Positions 53,224-64,000 of a DNA stretch of 64,000 nucleotides are shown in pieces. This DNA comes from Thermothielavioides terrestris NRRL 8126 (taxonomy: Eukaryota > Ascomycota > Sordariomycetes > Sordariales > Chaetomiaceae): the NCBI RefSeq assembly GCF_000226115.1, contig NC_016458.1, positions 7,660,001-7,724,000 on the forward strand, given 5' to 3'. The translations under genes and the position numbers were made by a program. The notes below the pieces were generated by a model. The model did no database searches, was not told where the DNA came from, and was given only the letters and a program-made list of their open reading frames with translations. Numbering within the stretch: position 1 is the first letter of the stretch; each line of letters starts with the position of its first letter.

Positions 53224-55287
53224 ATGAAGAGACTGCTTGCGGCGGGTCTCAGACCCGGAGTATCACTGAGGAGGACCAGAATAGTATCGTCGCTATGCCT
53301 GCAGCGAAGGATTTCCGGGGCGACGACCCTCCTAGCTCAGGAAGCCCAAGATGTGTCCCAGTCTTCCCAGGGCCTCAAGCTGCGTGATTACCAGGAAGAA
53401 TGCATCCAATCCGTGCTTCAGTCCCTTGAGCAAGGCCACAAGCGGCTTGGCATATCGCTGGCCACCGGTAGCGGCAAGACTGTGCAGTTCCCATCCCCCC
53501 TCCTGAACGCGTATTTCGTTGCTGACCAGGCCCAGGTCATCTTCACCCAGCTCATTGGCCGAGTCAAGCCTCGCTCTGAGACGGCCACCCAGACTCTTAT
53601 CCTGGCCCACAGGCGGGAGCTCGTCGAGCAAGCTGCCCGGCATTGCTCCAAGACGTACCCCGACAAGTCCATCGAGCTCGAACTGGGCAAGCTGTCCGCC
53701 TCGGGCACCGCCGACATCACCGTGGCCAGCCTGCAGAGCATCCTGTCCAAGGACCGCCTCTTGAAGTTTGATCCCAAGCGGTTCAAGCTTGTCCTAGTTG
53801 ACGAAGCCCACCACATCGTGGCTCCGGGCTACCTGAAGGTCCTGGAGCATCTCGGTCTCAAGACCAAACAGCCCGACTCGCCGCACCTGGTCGGCGTGTC
53901 CGCCACGTTCTCTCGCTTCGATGGGCTCCGCTTGGGCGCTGCCATCGACGAGATCGTCTATCACAAGGACTATGTGGACATGATCGGCGAGAAGTGGCTC
54001 AGCGATGTTGTCTTCACCACCGTCGAGAGCAAGGCCGACCTGTCCAAGGTCAAGAGGAGAGGGAAAGGAGGGAGCGGCGAGTTTGACACCGACTCCCTCT
54101 CCCGAGCAGTCAACACCGTCGAGCTGAACGACGTCGTCGTCCGCGCCTGGTTTGCCAAGGCGGCTGGGCGGAAGTCAACGCTGGTGTTTTGCGTCGACCT
54201 GAACCACGTCGCCGCCCTGACCCAAAGATTCCGCCACTATGGCGTCGACGCCCGCTTCGTGACGGGAGACACGCCCACCCGCGACAGAGCTGAGCGACTT
54301 GACGCCTTCAAGAACGGCGAGTTCCCCGTGCTCATCAACTGCGGTGTCTTCACCGAGGGCACCGACATTCCCAACATTGACTGTATTATCTTGGCCAGGC
54401 CGACGCGGTCCCGAAACCTGCTTATCCAAATGATCGGCCGCGGGATGAGACTCCATAGTGGCAAGCAGAACTGCCACATTATCGACATGGTGGCCGGGCT
54501 CGAGACCGGCATTGTCACCACCCCAACCTTGTTCGGCCTGGATCCCAACGAGTTGGTGAACGAGACCTCGGCCGAGGGGATGCACGAACTACGGAACCGC
54601 AAGGAGGCCGAGCGAGCCAGGGAAGCGCTTGCGAGGCAGCACATGGCCGCTGGCGAGTCGACCGGGCACTCCTACAGCGTCACATTTACCGAGTACGACT
54701 CGGTTTTCGACCTAATTGCCGACACCTCGGGCGAGAGGCACATCCGCTCAATCAGTCAACATGCCTGGGTCCAGGTTGCGGCCGACAGATTCATCCTCAA
54801 CGGCCTGGGCGGAACATACCTGAAGCTGGAAAAGGTTCCCGATGCCGGCCCGGAAGACCCCCAGTTCAGGGCCTGGGAGGTGAGGGCCCTGCCGCCGGGG
54901 GTGGCCAAGTCGCCTTATGCCGCACCGCGCCAGATCCTAAGCGCGGCGACTTTCGCTGACGCCGTGCATGGGTGTGACAAGTACGCCAGCGAGAACTACC
55001 CCTTCTTCATCATAGGCGCGAGGCTGCCGTGGAGGAAGGCGCCGGCGACCGAGGAGCAGCTCAAGTTCCTGAACAAGTTCAGGCCGGCCGATGACCCCCT
55101 TCGCCCGGAAGACATCACCAAGGGCAGGGCGACCGACATGATCGTCAAAATCAAGCACGGCGCGCGCGGCCGGTTCGCCAGCATTGAGGCCCTCAAGAGA
55201 AAGCAGCAGAAATCGGCCATGGCCGACGAACTGTTCCGCGCAAGGAAGCTCAACGAGGCTGTCTCTGTGGGACCGTTGTCAGCATGA
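53224..55287 (+). CDS. irc3: Mitochondrial DEAH-box helicase IRC3
   Basis: Exons 53224-53481 and 53536-55287, giving 669 aa. The 54-nt intron (GTGCAG..CCCAG, branch GCTGAC) is in frame and stop-free. It is called an intron because removal restores LATGSGKTVIFTQL, the normal motif I and its neighbours. The N-terminus is basic and Arg-rich (MKRLLAAGLRPGVSLRRTRI), fitting a mitochondrial presequence. Motifs: Q-like LRDYQEECIQ, Walker A GSGKT, LAHRREL, VDEAHH (DEAH), VSATF, TLVFCVDLNHV, FTEGTDIPN and QMIGRGMRLH. Yeast Irc3 unwinds branched DNA to keep mitochondrial DNA stable. Divergent from RRN5. Confidence 0.93.
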   Translation: MKRLLAAGLRPGVSLRRTRIVSSLCLQRRISGATTLLAQEAQDVSQSSQGLKLRDYQEECIQSVLQSLEQGHKRLGISLATGSGKTVQFPSPLLNAYFVADQAQVIFTQLIGRVKPRSETATQTLILAHRRELVEQAARHCSKTYPDKSIELELGKLSASGTADITVASLQSILSKDRLLKFDPKRFKLVLVDEAHHIVAPGYLKVLEHLGLKTKQPDSPHLVGVSATFSRFDGLRLGAAIDEIVYHKDYVDMIGEKWLSDVVFTTVESKADLSKVKRRGKGGSGEFDTDSLSRAVNTVELNDVVVRAWFAKAAGRKSTLVFCVDLNHVAALTQRFRHYGVDARFVTGDTPTRDRAERLDAFKNGEFPVLINCGVFTEGTDIPNIDCIILARPTRSRNLLIQMIGRGMRLHSGKQNCHIIDMVAGLETGIVTTPTLFGLDPNELVNETSAEGMHELRNRKEAERAREALARQHMAAGESTGHSYSVTFTEYDSVFDLIADTSGERHIRSISQHAWVQVAADRFILNGLGGTYLKLEKVPDAGPEDPQFRAWEVRALPPGVAKSPYAAPRQILSAATFADAVHGCDKYASENYPFFIIGARLPWRKAPATEEQLKFLNKFRPADDPLRPEDITKGRATDMIVKIKHGARGRFASIEALKRKQQKSAMADELFRARKLNEAVSVGPLSA

Positions 55288-55983
55288 GCGTGAGTGTGAT
55301 CATTCGCTCATTTCCAAGAGCTTGCAAGGTCAGCGGTCTTTGGGCCAAGTTTTGCAGATCGGTCAAAGGAGAAGAGCCGGGCAGTTGCGGCCGTGCCTTC
55401 CAGGAGGTGGTTGGAAATTCTGGTGCCGGCTGCCTACGCCGGTCGTGCCCTTTCTGAGGTGCCCGGCACTGGCAGTCGGGCAACTAGCTCAGCATCATTC
55501 CTTCCTCACCATCCCAGCGACTGCAGCAGGCACGCACCCCCCACGTCACCCACCGCAACGCGAACCTTGGGCTTCTACAATCCGCCATTTTCTCTTTGAG
55601 AGTGAACAAACTGGAATTTCCTGCGTGCGATACAAAATTGTGCCCACGCGTGCTGGCACAGTGCATACACTGGTGCTTTGCGGGACACCCCGAGTGTTTT
55701 GCTTGTTCCAGCGGATTCGCCTGTGCACACAAAGCCCCAGGTCGTGCTTGGATCTGCCAGCAACGCTTTCCTCTGCTACTGCATATCTCATCCGACCGAT
55801 TTCCAATGTGTCTCTGACACTTTTCCACGCAGCCAGTCAGTCGCTGTCAACCGACTGCTGCACTCAAGGACGGGAGAGGGTCGCTTGGATTCGCCTGCCG
55901 CTCCAGTCTCGACCCCCTTTTCCCCTCAGGTCGTTTTCTGGCAGCTCGACGTCCCCGGCACGGAGACCCGAAATACCTCCGCC
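55288..55983. other. Upstream region of the 941-aa protein gene
   Basis: The downstream reading frame stays open back to 55678, but that part lacks features and is probably 5' leader. Nothing else seen. Confidence 0.4.
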
Positions 55984-58809
55984 ATGGAGCTGATTTCCGG
56001 GCACATACCGCCTCCTACCCCAGGCTGCCCGGACGAGCTTTCCTGGGCGACGACCACGACGACATCCTCCTCTACAAGTGTCGACTCCTCGGTCGCCGTC
56101 CCCTCCCAGCCAGCGGACGGTCAGTTAGAAGGCGATCCACATGGAAAACAAGATGCTCTGAACTCCGGCCGCCGTGCCAGTCAAGGCGAGTTGTATCTGC
56201 AAGAAGCCTCGCCAAAGATGGGCGGCGACGACACGTCCTCCCTCTCGGCGGCCAATGGCGTAAACACGGCCAATCAGCAAGTCATCGCAGACTCGGCCTC
56301 GCCCATCGCGCCAATTACACCCGATGCGATCAACAAACCAGAGTCAACCCTGAATCTTGACATTGGTGCTCGTCGCCCACATCCAGCTTCGCAAGGAGCC
56401 TCCGCAGAGACAGCCGTCACCGCATCGACATGCTCGACAGCCAATCTTCCAGCCATGACCCACTCGACTTCGCTCACCTCGCCAGAGACAGACCCAGGGC
56501 ACAAGGGAAAAGAGAAGGCCGGGGATGATAGTCCGAGAGACGATGCATTTGACACTGCAAATGCCGCTGCCAATCTCGTCGCCAACCGGAATCCCACCGA
56601 CCGTGGAGCAGCTCGCGACATCCCTCATGTGGCAGTCTCGTCATCAAACCGTACGAAGACCGCGCGGTCCTTTGTTATCTCCACGGGAGCGCTCGCTCGG
56701 CGTGGTCGATGCCAGTTTCGGTTCCCAAAGGCTCCAATGGGAAGCCCCAGACTGCCAAATGCTCACATCAATCAAGGCGGCAGGCGGCCTCCGCATACCC
56801 GTCAGCCTCCCGCGGTACAGCAGTCCAGCACAGCTGTGCCGCTCGAAAGGCCTGTGACTATCAACATGGACGGAACACCTCATGTCTTGGGCGGCTTGGT
56901 CGAGGAATCCCTCGGCTGCAAGGGTTCGCTCTTCGCGAAACAGGTCCAAGGGGATCCGTCGGCGCCCACTAAGACCAGAGTCTCCCGACACGAGTTCTGG
57001 TCCTTCCCGCCGCCCGACATGGGCGAACATAACCGTGAGTTCGCAAGGGAGCTGGAAGAGAGCCTGCCGGTTGTCGAAGGCTTTGATGCCGATTTTATCG
57101 ACACCTACGTCGAGCGATATGCTGAGCGATCCGTGCTGTTCGCGAACGCCATGCAAGACCTCAACGACACCCTCGACGTTGTCCTGGGGGAGTTCCTGTC
57201 CATCAAGAAGCAGCTTTCCGATTTGAATGACACACGTGAATCGAGTATCTCAGACGCATATGCTAGGGTTCCGAAGCTGACCCCCGCGCAGCGAAAGAGG
57301 GTCCTTGCGGAGGTTGCTTTGGCGGAGGCGCCACTGGTCAAGGAACGGGAGGTTGTCCAGCATGATCTTATGAAGCAGGTCCTCCATGGGCGTGGTAAAA
57401 TCGCACACGCGCTCCTGTATGACTTTCGCGCGGCCAAGGTCATTGAAGAATCGCGGACCCGAGCAGAACAGAGGAAAGTGGCTGAAGAACACAACACAGA
57501 ACTCGGTACCGCAGGTACAATGCTTGGGCTGCGCGGCAGTCTGAGCTCACAGGACAATCCGACCCGCGACGCCATTATGCAGAACGCTCGGTTCGTCGTC
57601 AACGAGAGAATGGGTGCCTCCAGTCGGCCGGGCCAGCCCGACGAGCCGGCCTTCATCCCTCTCGCTTCAAACCTCGACATTCTGATCACCAGGGTGCCGG
57701 ACTGGTTCAGCATTCTAGATGCCAAGGGAACTGTCGAACTGCACGGCGCCACCCCTTTGGACAGGTACAAAGAACTCATCCAAGCCCTCGGGGATTCGTT
57801 TGTCATTGGAAGAGACGAAGAAGGGGCCGCTGCGGAACGGCCCGCCAGACCATTCACAAAAGAGTTCCACGAGCCGAATCCCGCCTGGCCGGACCCCAAG
57901 CAACGCCAATGCGGAGGTTGGTGGACTTGTCGCAGCGGTCCTGGGGCGTCTCCTGCCGAGCTTAGTTGTAGGCTCTGCCATCCAAATGGCGTCGTTGGGG
58001 ACAGAGAGCAGACCGCTGCTCCTCGATCCATAATGGAGGAACACAAGCATATCCTTGCTGAGATCGAAAAGGCGATGGCCGAAGCCAACAAGAAGGAACA
58101 GCTGATGCTCAAGCACCGATTGCAGCAAGAACAAGCAGACATCAGCTCGTCTTGGCAACAGCGCGAGCTGCGCCGTTCGGGAGGTGGTTTCAAGCCCGAC
58201 GACCTGCTTAATGGCGGGAACGTCAATAGTTTAAACCACCGTCCAACGGCTGGTCGGTCACAGTCGTGGCCCTGTGACATCCCGTCTCAGTCTCGGGAAA
58301 TACTTCGTGGTGCGCCAGGGGAGGCTGCAGAGTGCCCAGGCCAGATCAAACCACCAGCCCCTTTGCACCGCCAGACCTCCTTAGCCCAGCCGCAGGAGCT
58401 TCTCGTTGGCAACGGGAAAGGGCCAGAGCTGCTCACGGCCAAGGTAACCTACGGGGCGGATTACCTGGGTCGGACGCCGTCTCCCCAGCCATTGCAACCA
58501 CAGGTTAGTCTATTCGGCGCCCACGAGCTGCTAGTTGGAAGGCCAGCGGATGCGAATCGCCCCGGGCAAGCGGCGACGTCTCAACTGCCCATCCGTCCGG
58601 GTCCCTCCCGAGGCTGCGGACTCCGCCAGGTCGAACCGACCAACACGGAGAGCTCCGCGTCCCAGGCCGGCCGCCCTCAAGCCAGCACCCAGGATCCCCG
58701 GAGCCACAGCCAACCGTCGCAGGCGCCCTCTCCGCGGCTCCTCCGGCCGGCAATTCGGCGGTCGTCAACGCGTCCCGGCTCCAGAAAATCCGTCACTTTC
58801 AGGGATTGA
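55984..58809 (+). CDS. Large low-complexity protein of unknown function with a coiled-coil middle
   Basis: 941 aa from the ATG at 55984 (MELISGHIPPPTPG); the frame is open to 55678, which would give 1043 aa. The first third is Ser/Thr/Pro-rich and probably disordered. An ordered block starts near RVSRHEFWSFPPPDMGEHNR, then ELEESLPVVEGFDADFIDTY and a long helical part (LNDTLDVVLGEFLSIKKQLS, LAEVALAEAPLVKEREVVQH). SNLDILITRVPDWFSILDAK follows. CGGWWTCRSG and LSCRLCHPNG form a possible four-Cys metal site. A charged helix (HILAEIEKAMAEANKKEQLM) precedes a disordered C-terminus ending in a basic SRKSVTFRD. There is no signal peptide or membrane segment. Family not recognised; a role is not suggested by its neighbours. 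Confidence 0.72.
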   Translation: MELISGHIPPPTPGCPDELSWATTTTTSSSTSVDSSVAVPSQPADGQLEGDPHGKQDALNSGRRASQGELYLQEASPKMGGDDTSSLSAANGVNTANQQVIADSASPIAPITPDAINKPESTLNLDIGARRPHPASQGASAETAVTASTCSTANLPAMTHSTSLTSPETDPGHKGKEKAGDDSPRDDAFDTANAAANLVANRNPTDRGAARDIPHVAVSSSNRTKTARSFVISTGALARRGRCQFRFPKAPMGSPRLPNAHINQGGRRPPHTRQPPAVQQSSTAVPLERPVTINMDGTPHVLGGLVEESLGCKGSLFAKQVQGDPSAPTKTRVSRHEFWSFPPPDMGEHNREFARELEESLPVVEGFDADFIDTYVERYAERSVLFANAMQDLNDTLDVVLGEFLSIKKQLSDLNDTRESSISDAYARVPKLTPAQRKRVLAEVALAEAPLVKEREVVQHDLMKQVLHGRGKIAHALLYDFRAAKVIEESRTRAEQRKVAEEHNTELGTAGTMLGLRGSLSSQDNPTRDAIMQNARFVVNERMGASSRPGQPDEPAFIPLASNLDILITRVPDWFSILDAKGTVELHGATPLDRYKELIQALGDSFVIGRDEEGAAAERPARPFTKEFHEPNPAWPDPKQRQCGGWWTCRSGPGASPAELSCRLCHPNGVVGDREQTAAPRSIMEEHKHILAEIEKAMAEANKKEQLMLKHRLQQEQADISSSWQQRELRRSGGGFKPDDLLNGGNVNSLNHRPTAGRSQSWPCDIPSQSREILRGAPGEAAECPGQIKPPAPLHRQTSLAQPQELLVGNGKGPELLTAKVTYGADYLGRTPSPQPLQPQVSLFGAHELLVGRPADANRPGQAATSQLPIRPGPSRGCGLRQVEPTNTESSASQAGRPQASTQDPRSHSQPSQAPSPRLLRPAIRRSSTRPGSRKSVTFRD

Positions 58810-59970
58810 GGGGTTTTTCTTCTTTTCTTCGCTGTCTCTTTCCAGCTACGCCTTCCTTCTTGCGTTCTTTTCCTCCTTTGGCGCTGGGGAGGAGCTCAGC
58901 TCTGGAGTTCAGGTGGTGGCGGCGGCGGCGTTCGGGGTATGATGGCACACGTGATACCCCTCTTGGAGCTCGGGGGAGGTGCTGGCATGGTCAGCACGTT
59001 AGGGAGTTGGCGTTGTCGCCTAGAGGTTGCTCTGGTGGACTTAATCTTAATGATCGGGGGGCTGAGTGAGATGCTCGCTGGTCGGTTTGGGAAGAAAGAG
59101 AAGAAAGTGGGAGGGTTCTTGAGCTACTCGTTACGGTGCCTTCACTGAAGCGACATAGCGGTGGCTCGTTCTCAGGCTGAGACGGCTGATGGAAGCGCAA
59201 CTTGGGACAGAGGTCCGAAGGCTCGTTGATGGCCACTCGTGGAGGTAGTAATCATACTGCTTACCAGCATCGACATGGATACAGTGCCGAACCTCGGCAC
59301 AGAGCAGTCTACAGGAATTGACAGGCCGTCATCCATCCCGGGAGAGTCCATGAGGTGCGTTGCAATAACTTATAGCGTGCAGTCTGAGCGGTGTTGTAAT
59401 TAGTAAAGCAATGAATGCCCTGGGTCTTCTCAAGCGGTGTGCAAAAATCATGTTCGTCACAACGGTCGTGGCTTCAGGTTGCTCCGTGAAATTGTGTCTC
59501 GGACGTGATGGTTCCTCCATGCCTCCTTTCCCTCACTAGCATCCAAACATCATCCTCATGATTAGAACCGATCATCTTGCAGTCACTGCACCGAACTTCT
59601 CTGCCGCAAGCCGATCTCTTTTCGCGCCTTTGCCCGGCCCCGTCCATCCAGTCCAGGCTGCCATTGCCTCCCCCGGTTTACCGACTCGCCAAACTTGAAA
59701 AGATTCCTTTCAGGCGCCTGATTTGAGCGGTGACTTGGTCAGAACCCGTCAGTACCTTTAGTTGTCCTCCACGGGGCGCCCGAGAAGGGCCAGGGTAGCT
59801 GGTTGGCAGCGTACCTACCAGGCCGATCGATCTGATGCCGTGGTCCATCTCCATCCACACCCACGAATCCGCCCATTAAGACAACCTTACTCCGGAACCG
59901 TCATCATCATCATCATCATCACCACCACCGTCACCATCACCACACCACGCCGCCACCCAGACCCCGCTTC
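58810..59970. other. Convergent 1.16 kb gap with CAT/CAC simple repeat
   Basis: No exon supported. A (CAT)n/(CAC)n simple repeat spans about 59901-59945. Confidence 0.45.
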
Positions 59971-60250
59971 TTACTGTACCCGCCGGCGCATGTAATACCC
60001 CTCGTACGCCGTGCCCATTTCTTCAGCGCCCCGCTCCCCTAGCCCTCCCGCCTCCTTCCCGCTCCCGTAGTGGTCGTATCCCCGCTCCCCGCTCTGCAGA
60101 CGCCGCCCGCCATCAGTGGCTATCCTTCCCGTCTCACCCTCCGCCACCATCATCCCCGACCGGCCGGAAACAAAGCCCGGCTCAGCCGCGGAACCAGTAG
60201 ACCCAGACCCAGACCCAGACTCGGGCACAACAGAGCCGGAAGAACCGGCG

Positions 60251-60298
<48 letters not shown>

Positions 60299-60468
60299 AG
60301 GCCCCAGCCGAGGCGGTGCTCGTCGCAGTCCTTGTCGGTGCGCTTGTGCGTGACCCAGGCGTTGCAGCCGTCGCGGTCGGGCCCGCAGCGGTGCGCCGTC
60401 GCCGTGTACTCGACGCAGCCGCAGCGGAAGGTCAGGCAGACCCTCCAGCAGAAGTACGTGCGGGCCAT
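59971..60468 (-). CDS. Cys-rich small protein with polyglutamine tract, unknown function
   Basis: 165 aa from the ATG at 60468 (MARTYFCWRVCLTFRCG); an in-frame ATG at 60525 would add 19 Lys/Glu-rich residues, less likely. The N-terminal 50 residues hold seven Cys (FCWRVCLTFRCGCVEY, RCGPDRDGCNAW, DCDEHR) and could form a zinc-binding or disulfide fold; there is no obvious signal peptide. A run of about 15 Gln encoded by pure CAG (CTG on the + strand) follows GLGW-type sequence, then Ser/Gly-rich tail. Intron-free. Similar short Cys-rich N-termini occur in fungal proteins without known role. The coding status rests on the conserved-looking N-terminus only. Confidence 0.55.
60252..60298. repeat. 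(GCT)n trinucleotide repeat coding polyQ
   Basis: About 15 uninterrupted GCT/CTG units; reads as CAG in the minus-strand gene. Confidence 0.92.
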
Positions 60469-62672
60469 CTTTTTTTCTTGGGTTTCTTTTCGTTTTTCTT
60501 TTTCTTTGTCGCCGCGGGCAAGCAAGCGAGCGAGCGAGTGGGTGTTTACTTGGCGGTTTTGGTTTTGGGCAGGGCGGGATTTGAAGGGTCCTGGTCTGGG
60601 TCCCGCAGGTAATCGGTGTGTTCAGGGGTACCGAACCCGGCAAAGAAAAGTGAAGTGAAGCGGTGTGGCTTCCGGCTTCGGATTCTGGAAGACGTGGTGG
60701 GAAAGAAGTGGAAAATCGGAAGGCCGAGGAAGAAAAGGGCTGGGAAGGGTGTACTTCTGTACAGTGTTGAAATTAAGGCGAAGGAGAAAGAAAGTGAGGG
60801 TGAGACAGCTCGTCAGAGAAAGGGTTCGCGAGGCTTTTGCGGAGAGCGGCGGTGCAGTTGGTGATCCGGGCACCGGCACCCTTGCAGCCTACTCATGTGA
60901 TATGCACCCGCCTATGCGCGTACAGGCAACCTAGGATGGGCGAAAGAAAAGTGAGGCTAAGGACGAAACGGCTTGGTCTCTTGTCCAAACGCCGGGTGGT
61001 GATAGGCAGCTACGCCGCGGTTGTGAACGGGAAGGGGTTGCACAGGTGGAACTGAATAACTGTCCGTGACACAACGGGGAACAACGGGGAGGACCGAGTT
61101 CATAACGTGCACGCTCTGGCTTTTCCGTTGCTTCGGTCCCCGCCAGTAGCCGGCCGCATATTGCAGGATGGCTGCCTTGAGTCAGTCATTCTGCAGGGCT
61201 CGCCAACACCCGCCGAGACAAGTGGACGAGGCTGCATTCGCTGAGCAGCCATACACGCTCCTGCACCTGATTGGGAGGCCTGGCCCGAACCCACTCTGGC
61301 GTCGGCAATTATTTGTCACCCGATTCTCGGTCTGGTGGGATGGTGGGGCCGAACGGCAGCCTGGAGCCGCTCTGATTGACCCACACCTCGCCGGACAGGA
61401 GTTGCGGGAGTCGTTCAACACCAAAGATCAGTGGATCGCCTCCTGACTATGATTCCGTAGATACTCTCCAACAGCCTGCTGGAAGCTGGAAGGCGGAAGG
61501 CGGGTTTGGGCCGGTCGGGACTCAACACACAGGAAACCGGTTGTCCTGGCGCACTCGACGCCGACGCACATCTTCGCATCCGGTCTCCGGCCTGTGAACG
61601 TGCGGACTGGTCATTTGCCATGCCGCAACCAACAGTGGCCACAAGCGGTGTTGAGATCTCACGGGCACCTTCTCAGCCCGCTGTAAGGACAGCGCCCTTA
61701 ATCTCGCCGTGAGTTCATTGGCAGCAGGCGCGGAAGTTCAAGGTTGCGAGAGCAGCACGCAATGTGTGCTCGCAGCCAAGGTTCTGGCTGATCTGTAACT
61801 GCAGGACAGCCGGCATGGCGACGTCGCTTGTGACTGCGCCGCTGGGCGTGCTGCGGACACTACTTCAGTCGGGCTTCGAGACTGGCGTCTGCTCCCTGAG
61901 CTGCTGACCTTGGTCCATGCTCTGCCTCCGGATGAGGCTGCTGCTGCTCGCTCTTGGGGTAGCTTCAGTCGGGCCACACCAGGTCAGGCTCTGTTCTTAG
62001 CCGTAGCAGCGTCCATCTCCTCTCTTTAAATAACCCTGCAGACACGCCCAACCCCACTCAGTTGATAGGAACCTTGGTAAGCGCGGGAGCGCCAAATCGC
62101 CAGTCGTCTTCATCTCGGGACTTCGGTGTTGAAGGATTATCAAGATCCAAAGCATTTGCACCGTGCGCGGTGCATGCGGGCCCCTGCATTGAAACGGGCT
62201 GGCTTCCTGCATCCGACTGTCCAATCACAGTCGGTAAAGCAGCTTGGAAAGCCCCACTGCCGTCATGGTCACTGGTCACCCGAAGCTACGGAATAACTAA
62301 CGACACCAGCGTGACAATTATGCTGTTTCGTGTCGCCTTCAACGCCCATTCATCCCCGAGTTGTATGGTGCAGGGCCGAGCGAGCGAGCATCACCGCTTT
62401 CAGTCTCGCTGACAGCCAGTGGACGGACCCTTCTGATAACCTTCTCCTATTGTATTAGTACCTTTTCGACCGACCCAACTCCTTATTCCTTCAGCTCGTC
62501 TGATACTTCTCCAAATCTTTGACTGCCCCTTCCTGCACCTAAACTTCAAGACGTGGCGTCGAATCAGGCATTACTTCAGGACACGACCTCCTTAACGGGC
62601 CGGAATAGCAGGGATCCTCGAGCTACAACTCCTCGGTGCCAGATCTCATAGGGGAGCTCCCCCTCCCTCGAA
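60469..62672. other. 2.2 kb divergent gap, no gene seen
   Basis: Several small open frames on both strands lack family features or plausible splicing. Pyrimidine-rich sequence before 62640 fits the 5' leader of the PI 4-kinase gene. Confidence 0.4.
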
Positions 62673-64000
62673 ATGCCCCGACCGGCCACCACCGGGTACG
62701 AGCGCCTTGCTCAGGCCGATCACAGCGACGACTCGGACGACGAGCCGCTGGCTGCCAGCTATGCCTCGCTGCAGGACCCGACCGCCCCGCGCTATGCCCC
62801 CATTAACCAGCCCCGCCCATTCTCGGGCATGACCACCCCGAAGCGCTCGTCACACTCGGCCGCTGCTTTCCGCGAATCCTCCCGGCCGGGCGGACGTCAC
62901 CCACGGCGCGGCCGCAGGAACTCGGGCGTCGACCTCAAGGCCATCAATGCCCGCCTCGAGCGCTGGGCCGACGAGATCGCTTCCAAGTTCAAGCGCGGCC
63001 GCAACAAGAAGAAGGGCGAGGAGGAGCGTCTCGAGATCCACCACTCCGTCTTCCAGCCGCCAGAGGGCGTCCGCCCCGTGACGGCCGAGATGCTAGCCGT
63101 GCCCGAGCCCGGCTACATGACCAAGGACGAGTTTGAGGCCATTGTCGACAGCGTCAGGGCCGCCATACGCCAGGGCGTGCATCCGCGCATGATCTCGCAG
63201 GGGAGCTCTGGCAGCTACTTCGCGAGGAATCCTGAAGGCAAGGTGGTCGGCGTGTTTAAGCCCAAGGACGAGGAGCCCTACGCGGCGGGGAATCCTAAGT
63301 GGAACAAGTGGATTCATCGGAACTTGTTCCCTTGCTTTTTCGGCAGAGCTTGGTATGCCAAACCCTGGCCAATACGGTTCACCGGGGTGTCTTTACGTAC
63401 GCTAACCGTCTCTTCTCCGGCAGCCTCATCCCCAACCTCTCCTACGTGAGCGAAGCCGCAGCCTATGTCCTCGATTCCCAACTGCGCACGCATCTGGTGC
63501 CCTACACAGACGTCGTCTACCTGTCGTCCAAATCATTCCACTACCCCTTTTGGGATCGCTACAACTTCTCGAGGAAACGCAAGGCGCTGCCTGCAAAACC
63601 GGGCAGCTTCCAGGTCTTTCTCAAGGGCTATAAGGACGCAAACGTCTTCCTTCGGGAGCACCCGTGGCCAGACCAGTATTTCTCGGGCTTTCGGACGACA
63701 GACACCCATAGGAAGCGGACACGGCGCTGGGCAGACAACTGCCGTCCCTCAAGTGCCCCGCATGACGATGGGGACAGCGATGACGGCAACGAGAGCTTGC
63801 ACTCTCAGACGCCGGGGCCCGGCAATTTTGTGTGGACGCCCACGCTGAAGCAGTCCTTCAGAGAGGAGCTCGAGAAGCTCGTCATTCTGGACTACATTAT
63901 GCGGAACACGGATAGAGGGCTGGACAACTGGATGATCAAGGTCGATTGGGAAACCGAGCAGGCCTCGGTAGCATCGGAGCCTATCCGCCTCAACATGGAC
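62673..64000 (+). CDS. lsb6: Type II phosphatidylinositol 4-kinase LSB6, 5' part (cut by right edge)
   Basis: Phosphorylates phosphatidylinositol at the 4 position on endosomal/vacuolar and plasma membranes. Exons 62673-63352 and 63424 to the edge (71-nt intron, GTATGC..GGCAG, phase 2, giving FGRACLIPNLSYVSEAAAYV). About 418 residues are present. The N-terminal 110 residues are disordered and basic, followed by a charged helix (LERWADEIASKFKRGRNKKK). The kinase begins at FEAIVDSVRAAIRQGVHPRM with the glycine-rich loop SQGSSGSYFARN and VVGVFKPKDEEPY (ATP-binding Lys). The catalytic segment is LDYIMRNTDRGLDNWMIK near 63888-63940. The acidic insert (HDDGDSDDGNESLHSQ) precedes it. The metal-binding DFG-like motif lies beyond the window. 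Confidence 0.93.

Noticed and set aside
1..64000. CRISPR arrays, operons, phage or bacterial islands
   Set aside because: No spaced direct repeats of that type; introns and gene families are fungal throughout.

Overview
The window is nuclear DNA of a filamentous ascomycete, most likely a Sordariomycete (Sordariales/Chaetomiaceae-like). The evidence is GC-rich coding sequence, short GT..AG introns (49-204 nt) with CTRAC-like branch sites, gene families such as a qa-1S/QutR-like repressor, a 2EXR protein and a fungal ABC-C transporter, and small repeats whose differences look like C:G to T:A decay. I see no prokaryotic operons, no CRISPR, no rRNA and no convincing tRNA gene. Gene models were built by hand from reading frames, splice-site phase and family knowledge; exon coordinates are in each entry.

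Left third (1-25.9 kb): a gene of unknown function cut by the left edge; RPA12 (Pol I); deoxyhypusine hydroxylase (LIA1); an asteroid/XPG-like nuclease-fold protein; a PRS1-type PRPP synthetase; a 2.4 kb gap with a GACCTGACC minisatellite; a Cid1/TUTase-like nucleotidyltransferase with a very large insertion; TFIIF alpha (TFG1); BUD13; an eight-exon full-length ABC-C transporter; and a three-exon protein of unknown function.

Middle (25.9-46.5 kb): a repeat-bearing gap holds a tandem Pol III/SINE-like unit and a TA-flanked MITE, whose second copy lies at 40.7 kb. Around these are a small protein of unknown function, a Zn2Cys6 regulator transcribed divergently from a QutR/qa-1S-like pseudo-AROM repressor, a newly reconstructed five-exon membrane protein, two small proteins resembling nucleotidyltransferase folds, a 2EXR protein, a calcineurin-like phosphoesterase, and a conserved fungal protein whose intron carries 77 consecutive T.

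Right part (46.5-64 kb): a 1311-residue protein joins a 2H phosphoesterase, an EEP-type phosphatase/nuclease, a poly(A)-polymerase-type nucleotidyltransferase and a DUF504/MJ1316 domain. This looks like a complete RNA-end-repair enzyme on one chain and is the most striking item here. It is followed by RRN5 (Pol I UAF subunit), IRC3 (mitochondrial DEAH helicase), a large low-complexity protein, a Cys-rich polyQ protein and the 5' part of a type II PI 4-kinase (LSB6), cut by the right edge.

Most genes are housekeeping genes for RNA polymerases, splicing, RNA ends, translation-factor modification and nucleotide supply. They do not form an evident metabolic cluster. The only local regulatory logic I can argue for is the divergent Zn2Cys6/QutR-like pair.
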